Assembly: GCA_025927765.1 (NCBI GenBank)
Contig: JAICKU010000012.1
Span: 1-62,573, forward strand
Direction: 5' to 3'
DNA: 62,573 nucleotides
Source of the DNA: Burkholderiales bacterium
Lineage (GTDB): Bacteria > Pseudomonadota > Gammaproteobacteria > Burkholderiales > Casimicrobiaceae
Shown in pieces: positions 21,901 to 31,300 of this stretch. The translations under genes and the position numbers were made by a program. The notes beneath the pieces are model-generated. The model searched no databases. It worked only from the letters and a program-made list of their open reading frames with translations, and had not been told where the DNA came from. Every line of letters begins with the position of its first letter. Within the stretch, counting starts at the first letter, position 1.

Positions 21901-22914
21901 CTCGACGAGCCGGACGCGGCGCGCGAGATGGCGCAGTCGAGCGCGTGGTACGCGATGCTGCTGCAGTTCGAAGGCCGCACCGACGAAGCGCTGGATTGGG
22001 CGCAGCGCGCGAAGGACGAGGCGGAGGCGGCAGGGCACGTGGGTGCGCTCGCCGAAGCCTATTTCGTCATGGGCTGGGCGCACGGCGAACTCGGCAAGGA
22101 GGGCGGCGAAGCGCTGATGCAGCGCTCGCTCGAGTGCCTGCAGCGGCAGGGCGGCAACCTGTCGCGCCAGGCGGGCGTGCTGCTGAGTCTCGGCGTGATC
22201 TCGCAATGGGAGGGCCGCTGGGACGAGGCCCTTGCGCGCTACGAGCAGGGGCGGGAAGCGAACCTCAAGGCCGGCGACGTCGTGGGTGCGGCGCTCGCAC
22301 GCATCAACGTTGCCGAGGTGCTGACCGATCGCGGCGAGTGGGCGGAGGCGGAGGCGGTGCTGCTCGAAACGCTGCCGTTCTGGAAGGCGTCGCAATACCA
22401 CTATTACCTCGCCGCGTGCCTGTCGCTGCTCGGCCGCGTGTCGCTCCGGCGCGGACGCCTCGACGAGGCACTGGCGCGCCTCGAGGAATCGAAGGCGCAG
22501 TTCGTTCAGGTGGGCGCGGAGCAGGAGGTGCCCGCGGTCGAGGCGCGAATCGCCGAGACGCGCGCGGCGATGGGTGAGGCCAAGCAGGCGCTCGAGATCG
22601 TCAACGCGCTGCTCGCACGCGTCGATTCCTCGACGGGCGTTGCCCGCGTCCAGCCACTGCTCGAGCGGCTGCAGGGGCATGCGCTGATGCAGCAGGGTGA
22701 TCTCTGGGGCGCTCGCGACGCGCTGGAAGCGAGCCTTGCGACCGCGCGCGAGAAGAACAATTTGTTCGAGGCGACGCTGACGATGCTGTCGCTGATCGAG
22801 CTCGACCGCCTCGAAGGCGTCGAGCCTCCGTTCGAGATGGTGGACGAGACGCGCGCGCGTCTCGCCAACCTCAAGGTGCGTGCGGTGCCCCCGGTGCCGA
22901 CGCCGGCCGCGTAG
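18943..22914 (+). CDS. Tandem class III cyclase / AAA-NTPase / TPR protein (soluble adenylyl cyclase-like)
   Basis: This large cytosolic signalling protein of 1323 residues has four parts. Cyclase domain 1 (about 66-240) has both metal-binding Asp (FVDVSGFTRLSEAL near 78; KFGGDALLLWF near 126). Cyclase domain 2 (about 280-460) has AFVHFDGTDELLA, where the first Asp is His, then DVDRDGGKLILTAGAP and YTVMGDAVNLTARL. An AAA-type NTPase follows with Walker A SEAGLGKTRLLEAL near residue 512. A long TPR-like solenoid runs from about 850 to the end. This matches the order in mammalian ADCY10, known to bind bicarbonate, although activity and ligand here are unproven. Start may be GTG 18943 or GTG 19006. 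Confidence 0.9.
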   Translation: MLGGAHPNDSGVGLTGNHRGGVSLNQFVEPQVEVAPPSGTGPDAERVRHYVPTVLQQHLADDPGTLAWRSTGTAAFVDVSGFTRLSEALARKGREGAEQITEIIGRVFERMLSVSYENGGRLLKFGGDALLLWFAHGDHVAHACRTTIAMRDILREIGNVVLPDTTVTLQVAQGVHTGEFHFFAVGRLHRELLPVGPAWSRLVAIQHAASAGEIALSAETAACLPMECFGDAKDTEEGAPGTVDAAPLLVAAPRTTDDTVLQPPPELAYDTLAHCLSPAIRAHVLAGGGAPEHRPVTIAFVHFDGTDELLAREGPSAVADALGNVMNIVETSCVEQDVAFLASDVDRDGGKLILTAGAPRVTGNDEERMLLALRKIVSASLPLPLHIGVHRGAVFAGDVGPSHRRTYTVMGDAVNLTARLMAKAPPGHIYATADVIERSNTLFDATELEPFAVKGKAEPVQAWSIGAAKGSRTRQAALAKLPLTGRNAELGVIRKAYTSARSGAGRLVDVTSEAGLGKTRLLEALRDAAAGFTKLRGSCEAYTASTPYALWTELLREFMQCSRDEDDEVVVVRVTDAITTKVPELAPWLPLIGIAFGVEVATTPEVDALAEANRRERLHESVVRFIAATLSGPALIEIENAQHMDEASAELLAYVARELDRHPWLIAVAHRPTVDGFNAPDAPTVVRVALKPLAAADALRLAQLATQQNPLPPHVLDVVAGRSGGNPQFLRDLLQKVLQSGGTADLPDSAEAATMAQIDGLAPDDRAVVRRAAVFGLTFHPRMLGWFADEGEPAPAHEVWSRLTELFDEEPDGYLRFRRSLLRDAAYEGLPFKLRRRLHAAVARHLKDELDFPEEAAGILSLHYLEAGEARDAWHYANVAAKRASSVFAHVEAANLYLRAIAAGKQIESLAAAELATAHRSLADAWYAAGEFRKASDAYAAARALVADIPLRDARLMLKLSYVEEKLGNYAEAARWAEKAREVLGSLDEPDAAREMAQSSAWYAMLLQFEGRTDEALDWAQRAKDEAEAAGHVGALAEAYFVMGWAHGELGKEGGEALMQRSLECLQRQGGNLSRQAGVLLSLGVISQWEGRWDEALARYEQGREANLKAGDVVGAALARINVAEVLTDRGEWAEAEAVLLETLPFWKASQYHYYLAACLSLLGRVSLRRGRLDEALARLEESKAQFVQVGAEQEVPAVEARIAETRAAMGEAKQALEIVNALLARVDSSTGVARVQPLLERLQGHALMQQGDLWGARDALEASLATAREKNNLFEATLTMLSLIELDRLEGVEPPFEMVDETRARLANLKVRAVPPVPTPAA

Positions 22915-22926
22915 GTTCCAAGGGGC

Positions 22927-22955
22927 AAAAAAGAGCGGCCCCGGGGGGCCGCTCT
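22927..22955 (-). terminator. Rho-independent terminator for the exported Ig-like protein gene
   Basis: AGAGCGGCCCC and GGGGCCGCTCT form an 11-base perfect stem (2-base loop as written). On the minus strand it is followed by six U (complement of AAAAAA at 22927-22932). It lies 23 bases beyond the stop at 22978. The plus-strand cyclase gene ends at 22914 and may also use the hairpin, but lacks a U-run in that direction. Confidence 0.88.
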
Positions 22956-22977
22956 CCTTCGTCGATCGCCTCCGCGG

Positions 22978-24624
22978 TCAGAAGCCGCGCACCCAGCCGT
23001 CGCCGATGTCGATGACCGTGGTGAAGTAACGGACCTGCGCGTTGCCCGTCGTCAGGTTGACGCCCGCCGAGGTCCAGCCATGCTGCACCACGCAGATGTT
23101 CGCCTGCTTGCCGAAATACGGACTCGTCGGATTCAGGTCGACCGGCAGCGGCGTGCTCATCACCTTCTGCCCGACCGGCCACGGGCCTGCGCGCGTTGCC
23201 GCCATCCCGTTGGCGCGCTGCACCGTCAGGTTGTAGATCGCGGGCGGTCCGGAGGCGACTTGCGAAACGCCGGTGACCAGCATGCGCTCCGTTCCCACGA
23301 CGACCGGGAAGTTCGCGCTCGCGGCCGTCGACGGCAACGTCACCCAATACTGCGGGAGCGGGGACGGGACGACGATCTGGATCGTCGTCTGGCTGGCGCT
23401 CGTGATGGGAGCGTTCAGCGTGCCATACGGCGCCGGCATCGAGGGGCTGAGGCAGGCCACGCCGGCGACGAACTTCGGCGTGACGCCGTCGGCGAGCGTT
23501 TCCCAGGCGACCGACGGACGCCGCAACACCGGCCAGCCGGCGTTCGGATTCGCAGCGCCGGTGTCGACGTCCTCGGTCTTCCACGTCATCGTGTACGTGA
23601 ACGCCGCGTACGGATCGGTCACCGTGTCCCAGATCAGGTGCACGGTGTTGTCCTGCTGGGTGATCGGATTCGGCGTCAGGATGCTGTTGATGAAGATGTA
23701 GTCGACGGGGTGGCACTCCGAGCCGTCCTTGTTGAAGCGATTGCGCTGCCCGTACGCGTAGCCCGATTGCGACGGATCCGTCACGCCGTCCGGCGCGCTG
23801 ACGAACGAGAAGGGCGGCGTCGGCTCGCAGTTCAGCACGCCGTCGTACACGGTGACGTTCGCGCTGATCGGCGGATAGCCGTTCGCGCTGGCCGTGATCG
23901 TGTACGTGCCGCTCGTGCTGATCACCTGGTTCGTGCCGGTCGGGATCGTGAACGAGGCGGTGCCGTCGGTGCCGGTGTTGCCGCTCAGCGCGCCGACGAC
24001 GTTGCCGAGCGCATCGGTGATCTGCACTTGGACGGGCAGGCCGCTGACGGGACCGCCGCAGGCGGTGGCCTTGACGGTCATGGTCACGGATTCGCCGAGC
24101 GTCACGTTGCCGGGCGGCGACGTGAAGGCGAGCGTTTGCTGGCCGCTCACTTGGGTGCTGTCGGAGCCGCCCGGAATCGTCGTCCCCACCTGCGCGAACG
24201 TATCGCCGCTGAAGGACGAGCCGGTCCACGCCGCGGCCGTCCATGTCGCGATCGTGCAGGTCGGCGTGGTGGACTGGACGTTTACCGTGACGTTGATGTC
24301 GAACGTCGCCTGAGGTTTGAGTGGCGACATGTTCGACACCGAGATGGTGTTGCCGGACACGTCGACTTGTCCGATGTACGACGGAAGGCTTGCGCCCGTG
24401 ACCACGTACCCCGTCGGCACGTAGATCCGCACCGAATTGATGTTCGAATTGCCGTTCGGGGTCTCGTTCTTGACCGTGATCGTGAACGCGTTGGCGCCCA
24501 CGTTCACGTACTGCTGCTTGATGGCGATGCTGAAAATCTTCTGGGGCTGCGCGGCGTTGGCGTTCGCTCCGAACAGCAATGTGGCGCCCATCAACAGCCA
24601 GAGAAACGCGCGAATCTGCTGCAT
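22978..24624 (-). CDS. Exported protein with bacterial Ig-like domain, function unknown
   Basis: ATG 24624 gives a 548-residue protein with a clear signal peptide (MQQIRAFLWLLMGATLLFGA...NAAQ, cleavage near 24). The mature N-terminus (SIAIKQQYVNVGANAFTITV) looks like a beta-sandwich domain. Around residues 155-250 there is a Big_1-like Ig fold: LGESVTMTVKATACGGPVSG, then SGTYTITASANGYPPISANV. The C-terminal 300 residues are Thr/Ser/Pro-rich with scattered Cys pairs and no motif I recognise; the chain ends GDGWVRGF. It probably sits on or outside the cell surface. It is the last gene of the minus-strand run starting at 31764 and has its own terminator. Confidence 0.75.
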   Translation of the reverse strand: MQQIRAFLWLLMGATLLFGANANAAQPQKIFSIAIKQQYVNVGANAFTITVKNETPNGNSNINSVRIYVPTGYVVTGASLPSYIGQVDVSGNTISVSNMSPLKPQATFDINVTVNVQSTTPTCTIATWTAAAWTGSSFSGDTFAQVGTTIPGGSDSTQVSGQQTLAFTSPPGNVTLGESVTMTVKATACGGPVSGLPVQVQITDALGNVVGALSGNTGTDGTASFTIPTGTNQVISTSGTYTITASANGYPPISANVTVYDGVLNCEPTPPFSFVSAPDGVTDPSQSGYAYGQRNRFNKDGSECHPVDYIFINSILTPNPITQQDNTVHLIWDTVTDPYAAFTYTMTWKTEDVDTGAANPNAGWPVLRRPSVAWETLADGVTPKFVAGVACLSPSMPAPYGTLNAPITSASQTTIQIVVPSPLPQYWVTLPSTAASANFPVVVGTERMLVTGVSQVASGPPAIYNLTVQRANGMAATRAGPWPVGQKVMSTPLPVDLNPTSPYFGKQANICVVQHGWTSAGVNLTTGNAQVRYFTTVIDIGDGWVRGF

Positions 24625-24746
24625 TGGAAACTCTCCCTCGGGATCGTTCGCGCTGGAAAGCGACGCTGAGTGGCGGGGGAAAGCATGAACCGCGCCGAAT
24701 TGCGGAATGTCGGAGCTAACTATTTGATGCAGCACACAATCAGCCA

Positions 24747-24761
24747 GCACCGTTGCGGTGC
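24747..24761. other. Small hairpin in the spacer upstream of the Ig-like protein gene
   Basis: GCACCG-TTG-CGGTGC is a perfect 6-base stem in the 227-base spacer between the CHASE2 cyclase stop and the exported Ig-like gene. There is no U-run. The spacer is less GC-rich than the genes and probably contains a promoter for the downstream gene, but I cannot define its boxes. Confidence 0.35.
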
Positions 24762-24851
24762 GGTTGCGACGAGATATCGGCTGGTTGTAAAAATTTCCGA
24801 CGTCTGCCGGCGACACCTCCGCTACGTCCGGAAGAACCGTCGAAGGAGCCG

Positions 24852-27191
24852 CTACGATTTCGTCCGATGCTCGAACGAGCCGTCCCAGTCGGGGGGCGGC
24901 GGCGCCGCGATGTAGCGCCGGCAACGTTCCGCCATGACGTGCGATGCGACGTCCGTCGGCCGCATCGCTTCGCATTCATCGAAGATCTCGAGTGCGTTTG
25001 CGAAGCGTCGCGCGAGGTACGTATCGAGTGCGAGCGCGTAGTGCGCGAGGAACGTCCGGTGTTCCGGCGCGAGTTCAGTGCCGGCCGCGGCGATCAGTTC
25101 GTGGATTGCGAGCGGTTGCGTGCGGCCGACGACGCGAACGACGTCGAGCCGGCGCATCACGAATTCGCCCACGACGAGCTTCGCGGTGTCGTCGCCGACG
25201 ATGATGTCGGTGCCGTAGACCTTGTTGATCTGCTCGAGCCGCGACGCGAGATTCACCGCGTCGCCAAGCACGCTGTAGGTGAAGCGGTATTTCGAGCCGA
25301 TGTTGCCGACGAGCATCGTGCCGGTGTTGATGCCGGTGCGCGCTCGAAGCCGCGGCCGGCCCATCTTCACCCACGCGTCGCCGAGCGCGTTGCGCTGTGC
25401 GAGCATCGCGAGCGCCGCCCAGCACGCGCGCTTCGCCTGGTCGGGCTGCGGGACGGGAGCGCCGAAAAGCGCGATCAGCTCGTCGCCGATGTAGCCGATC
25501 AGCGTGCCCTGGCACTCGAAGAGCCGCTCGGTCATCCGGTCGTGGTATTCGCTCAGGATGTCGATCACCTGGCTCGGCGTGTTGTGCTCGGAGAAGGCGG
25601 TGAAGCCGGCGAGGTCGCTGAACAGCACGGTCAGCATCCGTTCCTGCCCGCCGACGCGCAGGTGCTCCGGATCCTTCAAGGCGTCCTCGATCACCTCGGC
25701 CGAGACGTACTGCTTGAACGTGTTCTTGATGCGCACGCGCTCGCGCTCCTCGACCACGTAGCGGTAGACGGTCAGGATCGTGTACGTCGCCGCGAGCGCG
25801 AAGATCGGGTACACCATGTTGAGCCACACGCGATCCCTGACGAACAGGAAGTGCGTGATCGACACATAGATCGCGAAGAGCACGAGGATGAAGATGAACC
25901 CCTTGATCGCACTCGTGCGCGGCAGCATCGTGCCCACCAACGTGCCGATCACGATGATGGCGAGCACGTCGAAGATGCCGCTCCAGTGCGGTCGCTCGAT
26001 GAAGTCGCCCGCGAGCATGTTGTCGATCACGTTCGCGTGCACTTCGGGCCCTGGGAACACGTGGCCGAAGGGCGTGCTGCGGATGTCGCCGATGCCAATC
26101 GCGGTGGCGCCGACGATCACGATCTTGTTGAGGAACGTCCCCTGCGGAATGCGCCCGTCGAGGATGTCGCTGATCGAGTAGTGCGGGAACGTGTTGGGCG
26201 GGCCGCGGTAGTTGATCAGCATCTGCCCGCTCTCGTCGGTGGGCATGAAGCGGTCGCCGATCTGCACGCCGTTGACGCCCGTCTCGCCCACGCGCACGGC
26301 GAGCTGCGGCGCGCCGAGATGCTCCCACGTACAAAGCACGGACAGCGAAGGGAAGAGCTGCTCGCCCCCCTGGATCACGAGCGGCATCCAGCGTACGGTG
26401 CCGTCCGCGTCGGTGGCGACGCTGAAGAATCCGGAGCCCGCCGCCGCCTTCGTGAGCAGCGGCAGGTTGTTCTGCGGCGCGTACGCGCGGATGAACGGGA
26501 CGGCAAGGTCGGGGTTCTTGTAATAGACGAGCGGGTATTTCGAGCCGGCGATCTGGCGAAAGCGGTCGGCGACCTGCTCCTCGGTGAGCTCGAGGCCGCT
26601 CTCGCGCTGCCGGATGTGGAAGAAGTAGCCGAGCACGACCGGCGCGCGCGATGCCTTCATCGCCTTCGCGAGGATCTCGTCGTTGTCGGACTCCTGCTGC
26701 TGCGCGGACAGGAAGCGCTTGAGGCGGTCGTCGTCGATCGCGAGCGACCTCACCTCACGCGCGACGGCGTCGACGAACGCGAGGTTCGCGTTGTCGTCGG
26801 GCTCGGAGAACTGCACGTCGAAGCACACCGCGTGCGCGCCATCCTTCGACAGGCGGTCGACGAGCTTCGCGATCGTCGAGCGCCGCCATGGCCAGCGTCC
26901 CTCGGCGGCGATGCTGCGCTCGTCGATCGCCGCGACGACGACGGTGGGCAACGGCTTGATGGGGCCGCGCAGCTGGAACCGCAGGTCGAGCAGGTTCAGC
27001 TCCATCACGTCGAGTACCGGCACGCCGTACATGTACATCAGGATCGACACCACGACGGTGCCGATCGTGAGCGTGGTCGGGTTGAAGATGCGCCGCAGCA
27101 GCGGGCGGCGCTTGCGCGTGCGGCTGCGATGCACGCGCCACAGCGCAGCGAAGTGCGGGAGTCGCATGACGTGCCGCCGACGTTGGGTCAT
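24852..27191 (-). CDS. CHASE2-domain adenylate/guanylate cyclase
   Basis: This 779-residue membrane sensor makes a cyclic nucleotide. After a basic N-terminus there is one helix (about 40-60: LTIGTVVVSILMYMYGVPVL). It is followed by an extracytoplasmic CHASE2 domain (VVVAAIDERSIAAEGRWPWR, CFDVQFSEPDDN, IVIVGATAIGIGD), three helices at about 380-460, and a class III cyclase domain. Both metal Asp are present (LFSDLAGFTAFSEH near 520; GYIGDELIALFG near 567), as is YSVLGDAVNLASRLEQINK. The cyclase should therefore be active; choice of ATP or GTP cannot be read safely. CHASE2 cyclases often neighbour FecR-domain genes, as here. Start ATG 27191, or ATG 27167 within it. Confidence 0.93.
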   Translation of the reverse strand: MTQRRRHVMRLPHFAALWRVHRSRTRKRRPLLRRIFNPTTLTIGTVVVSILMYMYGVPVLDVMELNLLDLRFQLRGPIKPLPTVVVAAIDERSIAAEGRWPWRRSTIAKLVDRLSKDGAHAVCFDVQFSEPDDNANLAFVDAVAREVRSLAIDDDRLKRFLSAQQQESDNDEILAKAMKASRAPVVLGYFFHIRQRESGLELTEEQVADRFRQIAGSKYPLVYYKNPDLAVPFIRAYAPQNNLPLLTKAAAGSGFFSVATDADGTVRWMPLVIQGGEQLFPSLSVLCTWEHLGAPQLAVRVGETGVNGVQIGDRFMPTDESGQMLINYRGPPNTFPHYSISDILDGRIPQGTFLNKIVIVGATAIGIGDIRSTPFGHVFPGPEVHANVIDNMLAGDFIERPHWSGIFDVLAIIVIGTLVGTMLPRTSAIKGFIFILVLFAIYVSITHFLFVRDRVWLNMVYPIFALAATYTILTVYRYVVEERERVRIKNTFKQYVSAEVIEDALKDPEHLRVGGQERMLTVLFSDLAGFTAFSEHNTPSQVIDILSEYHDRMTERLFECQGTLIGYIGDELIALFGAPVPQPDQAKRACWAALAMLAQRNALGDAWVKMGRPRLRARTGINTGTMLVGNIGSKYRFTYSVLGDAVNLASRLEQINKVYGTDIIVGDDTAKLVVGEFVMRRLDVVRVVGRTQPLAIHELIAAAGTELAPEHRTFLAHYALALDTYLARRFANALEIFDECEAMRPTDVASHVMAERCRRYIAAPPPPDWDGSFEHRTKS

Positions 27192-27207
27192 GCGCCGTGA
27201 GAAGCGT

Positions 27208-27246
27208 CAAAAGAAGAAGCGGCCGAACGAGGATCGTTCAGCCGCT
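27208..27246 (-). terminator. Likely terminator after the cysteine-rich exported protein gene
   Basis: AGCGGCCGAACGA (27218-27230) pairs with TCGTTCAGCCGCT (27234-27246) through 13 positions with one G-U. On the minus strand the stem is followed by a T-rich run, CTTCTTCTTTTG. It would end transcripts of the cysteine-rich protein gene, or allow partial read-through into the CHASE2 cyclase gene, whose start is 17 bases further on. Confidence 0.7.
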
Positions 27247-27295
27247 GCGAAGTTTCGTCGCCGTCGTCGTAAGCAGACGGCGAACGGTTAGCTCA

Positions 27296-28306
27296 TCACG
27301 GACACGGCGTCCTCGTGCAGACGCACTTCGCCGGGCTTGGGATCGACGGTCCATAGCAAGTCGACGTACCAGTTCCGAAGGTGATGCCGTGCGGACCCGT
27401 GTTGTTCTTGAGCGGCACGCCGTTGACCATAATGGGATCGGTGACGGTCTTAATCGTGCAAGGAGTTTGAGTTGGATCGTTTGGATCTGGCACGTAACCG
27501 TTGGCTGGTGAGACTGAAAGTATGTCGATGAGGTTGCCGTGCTTGTCGAAGACCAGGTCGGCGTTGCACTTGTTGTTCGCAACCAACGACGTCTGGCTCA
27601 CGAACTTCGGCTGCGACGGGTCCCCGATATCGCCGGGACCCACGATCCCAGTCTGGGATGGCTGGTTCGCGTCGTTTACGGCTTGGCAGAGCTCGGACGA
27701 CCCGTTACCGGTAACCAAATTGATCGTCACGAGTCCATCCGCGACCCGGTTGCCGCCGACTATATTCAGGACTTTCGTGCCGCTGGGTGTGCCCGCGGGC
27801 GCAGTCGGCGGAATGTGCGCGATGAAGCCGTCACAATTGCCCTTATTGATCCCCGAGTTCCTATCTCCCTCGCAATAGTTTTGAACGGTTACGCCCCCGG
27901 CCGTGGTGATGATGTCCGAGCCCGTTGAATTCGCCGGCGCCCCCGGCGAAAGCGGACGAGGAATGACCATTTGCGTGTCACTAATACTGTTGACCTTCGT
28001 TCCGGCTGCCGTCACGTTGTATTGGTAAGCTGTCAACAGCCCAGCGGTGGAATCGAAGGTCGTGGCTTTGCTGACCAGCTGCACGGTGTAGGTTGGACTC
28101 TTGCAGGTGCACGGTGGAGAGACGGAGTTCACCGCGTCCGAGCAAACACACGCCGCGGTCGACCCCAACGTCCCTGGCGGTGACCCCGTGGGAGGAGGAG
28201 CAACACATCCGCTTGGAAGAGATATGCTCAGCGCTTCCGTCGGCGCAAACATGGCTCCCACGATCAGGATGGTGCCGGCTAACGACAGATATCGATTGAT
28301 TCGCAT
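27296..28306 (-). CDS. Exported cysteine-rich protein of unknown function
   Basis: This 336-residue protein has a signal peptide (MRINRYLSLAGTILIVGAMF..., cleavage near residue 27). The mature chain is bracketed by Cys clusters: AACVCSDAVNS and PPCTCKSPTY near the N-terminus and CVCTRTPCP at the very end. A few central Cys (NYCEGDRNSGINKGNCDG) lie between, a pattern that suggests several disulfides. The body is Thr/Ser/Asn/Gly-rich. I do not recognise a family. Base composition is visibly less GC-rich than its neighbours (for example around 27841-27900), hinting at separate origin or relaxed codon use. It lies 56 bases after the FecR-TPR-barrel gene and is probably co-transcribed with it. Confidence 0.75.
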   Translation of the reverse strand: MRINRYLSLAGTILIVGAMFAPTEALSISLPSGCVAPPPTGSPPGTLGSTAACVCSDAVNSVSPPCTCKSPTYTVQLVSKATTFDSTAGLLTAYQYNVTAAGTKVNSISDTQMVIPRPLSPGAPANSTGSDIITTAGGVTVQNYCEGDRNSGINKGNCDGFIAHIPPTAPAGTPSGTKVLNIVGGNRVADGLVTINLVTGNGSSELCQAVNDANQPSQTGIVGPGDIGDPSQPKFVSQTSLVANNKCNADLVFDKHGNLIDILSVSPANGYVPDPNDPTQTPCTIKTVTDPIMVNGVPLKNNTGPHGITFGTGTSTCYGPSIPSPAKCVCTRTPCP

Positions 28307-28362
28307 GATGGATCCTGAAGTGATTGAAGAGGCGACGCGACGGTGCGGACCTTTTCGGTTTC

Positions 28363-31300
28363 TCATGGAAACGCCATCGTCAGCCGCGCGAAGTACGTTC
28401 TTGCGGGCACGATGGTGAAATTGTTGAAATCGGTCTCCTGGAACAGGAAGTGTTTGTTGAAGAGGTTCGCCGCGCCGATCGACACGAAGCCGTAGCGCTT
28501 CGGCAGCCGATAGCTGATCGCCGCATCGGTGACCCAGAATGAGCTCGATCCGGCGATGCAGCAGTCGACGCCGCGCGGCTGGAAATTCCCGTCCTGGTGG
28601 TAGTACGTGCCGGTCACGCCGACGCTTACGCCCGACGGATGGAAGAAGCGCACACCCAGCGGAACCACGTGCAGCGTCTCGTCCTTGAACCCGAATCCCG
28701 AGTCGGCGGTGCGCTCGAAACGCTCGTAGCGATACTCGCCGCGCAGCGCCCACCACGGATGCGGCGTCCAGAACAGGTACGCGCGCGCCACGTCCTCGCT
28801 CCAGTCGCGATGAACGAGGAACGATTCGCCAGTGTCGGCTTCGACGAACGGAATCGGCACCGTCAAATCGCGGCGCGAGTATTCGAGGCCACCGAAGAGC
28901 GTCTTCGAGAACTTCTGATCGACGGCCGCTCCGTACACCCACGCGTCGGTCGACTCGAGGTCGTCGTAGAACTGGTTGAAGCCCGCAACCTGCGTCGGTT
29001 CGAGCGTCTGGCCGTTCAGCAGCGTGCGCGTAAAAGTGCGAAACGCTGCGGCACGCAACGACGTCGTCGGCAGCACGTTCCACGTAACGCCGAACTTCGG
29101 ATTGAACTGGTTGCGCGATTCCGACGACGTCTTGTTGGGCGTGTGGAAGAAGTCGCCGCTCGCGCCGACCGTGAACGTCACGCGCGGCAACGCGTTGATG
29201 TAAGAGTAGACGTAGACGTTCGTGTGCTTGGCCGACAGGTCGGAGACGTCGACGGAGCTCAGGAAATCGAGCGGCGGCTCGAAGGTCAACGCCGTCACCT
29301 GCTGGCGGTCGACGTCGAAATAACCGATCCCGCTCGTCAGGTTGAAGAACGACGAGCGATACAGGTGCTGGATCTCGGCGCTCGTGCCGTGCAGGTTGGG
29401 CTCCCGGATGTCGATCGATAGCGTGTCGGGCGTGAAGTCGGAGAGGTGCGTGTCGCGGCTCTGATACGCGAGCGACACGAGCAGCGTCGAATCGGGCGCG
29501 AACATGTGCCGTAACCCGAACCGATAGTTCTCGGTTTCCGCGCGCGTGCGCTCGTTGGGCAGGATGTCGTCGGCGAAGAAGTTGAGCTGCTGGTCGCCCG
29601 TGGTCGTGTGCCGGTAGCGGTACTCGAACTGCGCGCTCGTCTGCGGCGAGAACTCGTACTGGACGAACGCGTTCGCGATGTCGTCCTTCTGGTCGGAATT
29701 GATCCGGAAGCCGTCGGTTTCGTAGTGGAAGCCGCCCACGCTGTACGACCACCGGCCCTGTATGCCCGCGAACACCGCTTCTTCGGCCGACGTGCCGTTG
29801 TTGCCCACGAGGCCGCTCGCCTGCGCCGTGATTCCGTTGCGATTGAAGAGCGGATTGAACTCGTTGAACGAAACGGTGCCCGGACCGCCGGCACTGATCA
29901 GGAACAAGTTGCTCTCGGCGAGTTGCGGCTGGATCGGCGTCGTATTGAGCGGCTGCAGCAATTGCGACTGCAAAAGCTCGCTCACGCGTGCGATCTCGTG
30001 GCGCGGCAGCACCGCGTAACTGTCCGCGAGAAAGCGGTGCGCCGAGAAATTGCTGGGATCGGTGTTGACCGACTTCCAGCCTTCGACGAGCGCGAGTTCC
30101 TGGAAGCCCAGGTCGCTGTAGATGCGCGCGAGGCTCGCGCTCCGCGCCGCGAGGTCGGAGTCGAGGAGCAGCCGCGAGCGGTAGACCGCCCGGTTGTCGT
30201 TGAGCTCGATCGCCTTCTCGAGGTCCTGCAGCGCCTCGACCGGCCGGTTCGTCGTCTGCTTCTCGATCGCGTCGTAGAACCACGGCGTCGGGTCGTTGGG
30301 ATCGAGCTTCTTCGCGACGTTGTATTCGCGCTCGTCGCGCGGGAAGCGCTTCTCCTCGTAGTACGCCTTGCCGAGATAGCTCCGCACGATCGCGTTGCTC
30401 GCGTCGAGGCTCGCCGCGACTTCGATCGTGCGGCTGCCCTGGTCGAGGTTGCCGTCGCGGATCTGCGCGAGCCCGAGGCCGAGGCGCGGCAGCGGATCGG
30501 CCTGGTCGAACGCAATCGCCCTTTCGAACGCGGCGCGCGCTTCGGCCGTGTTCACCCGGCTGAGTTCGGCGAACCCCAGCACCGTCTGCGTGCGCGACAG
30601 GTTCGGCTGCAGTTCGACGGCCTTTCTCGCCGCGTTCAGCGCGCGCTCGGATTCTCCGAACGCCGATTCGATCTCGGCGAGGCGTGCCCACGCGAGCGCG
30701 TTCTGCGGCTCGACCTCGACCGCTTTCTGCAGCGCCGCCCGGGCCCCCGGCAGGTCGAAGCGCGCCTGGTCGGCATACGAAAGCGCGATGTAGCCGGCGG
30801 CCGCGTTCGGCGCGGCCGCGACGGCACGCTGCGCCGCGTCGAGCGCGGCAGCCTTGTCGTCCTGGGCGACGGCGATGACCGACTGCAGCGCCAGCGCGTT
30901 CGCGTCGTTCGGCGCGGCTTGGAGCGCGCGGCCGAGCGCAGCGCGCGCCTCGTCGACGCGGCCGACGGCGAGCAGCAGGTGCGCGCGATAGGCGAGAAGC
31001 CGCGGATCGCGATCGGCGTCCGGCACCTGTTGCAGCGCTTCGAACGCCTGGCGCAGGTCGCCGGACATGTATGCGTCGAGCGAACGGCGCGCCGCATCGT
31101 CGTTGAAGTCCTGCGGCCGGAAGTACAGCACCGGCGGGTAGTAGAGCGCCCATTGCACCGCGTCGCGCGGGCGCGCGACGACGGTCAGCACCGGCGCCTT
31201 GCCACGCGCGGCGACCGCCGACTGCCCGTCGGTGAGGTCGAGGCTGCCGGCGGCGTTCTGCGCCACGACGGTGCCTTCGAATACCGTCAGGAGCGCCTGG

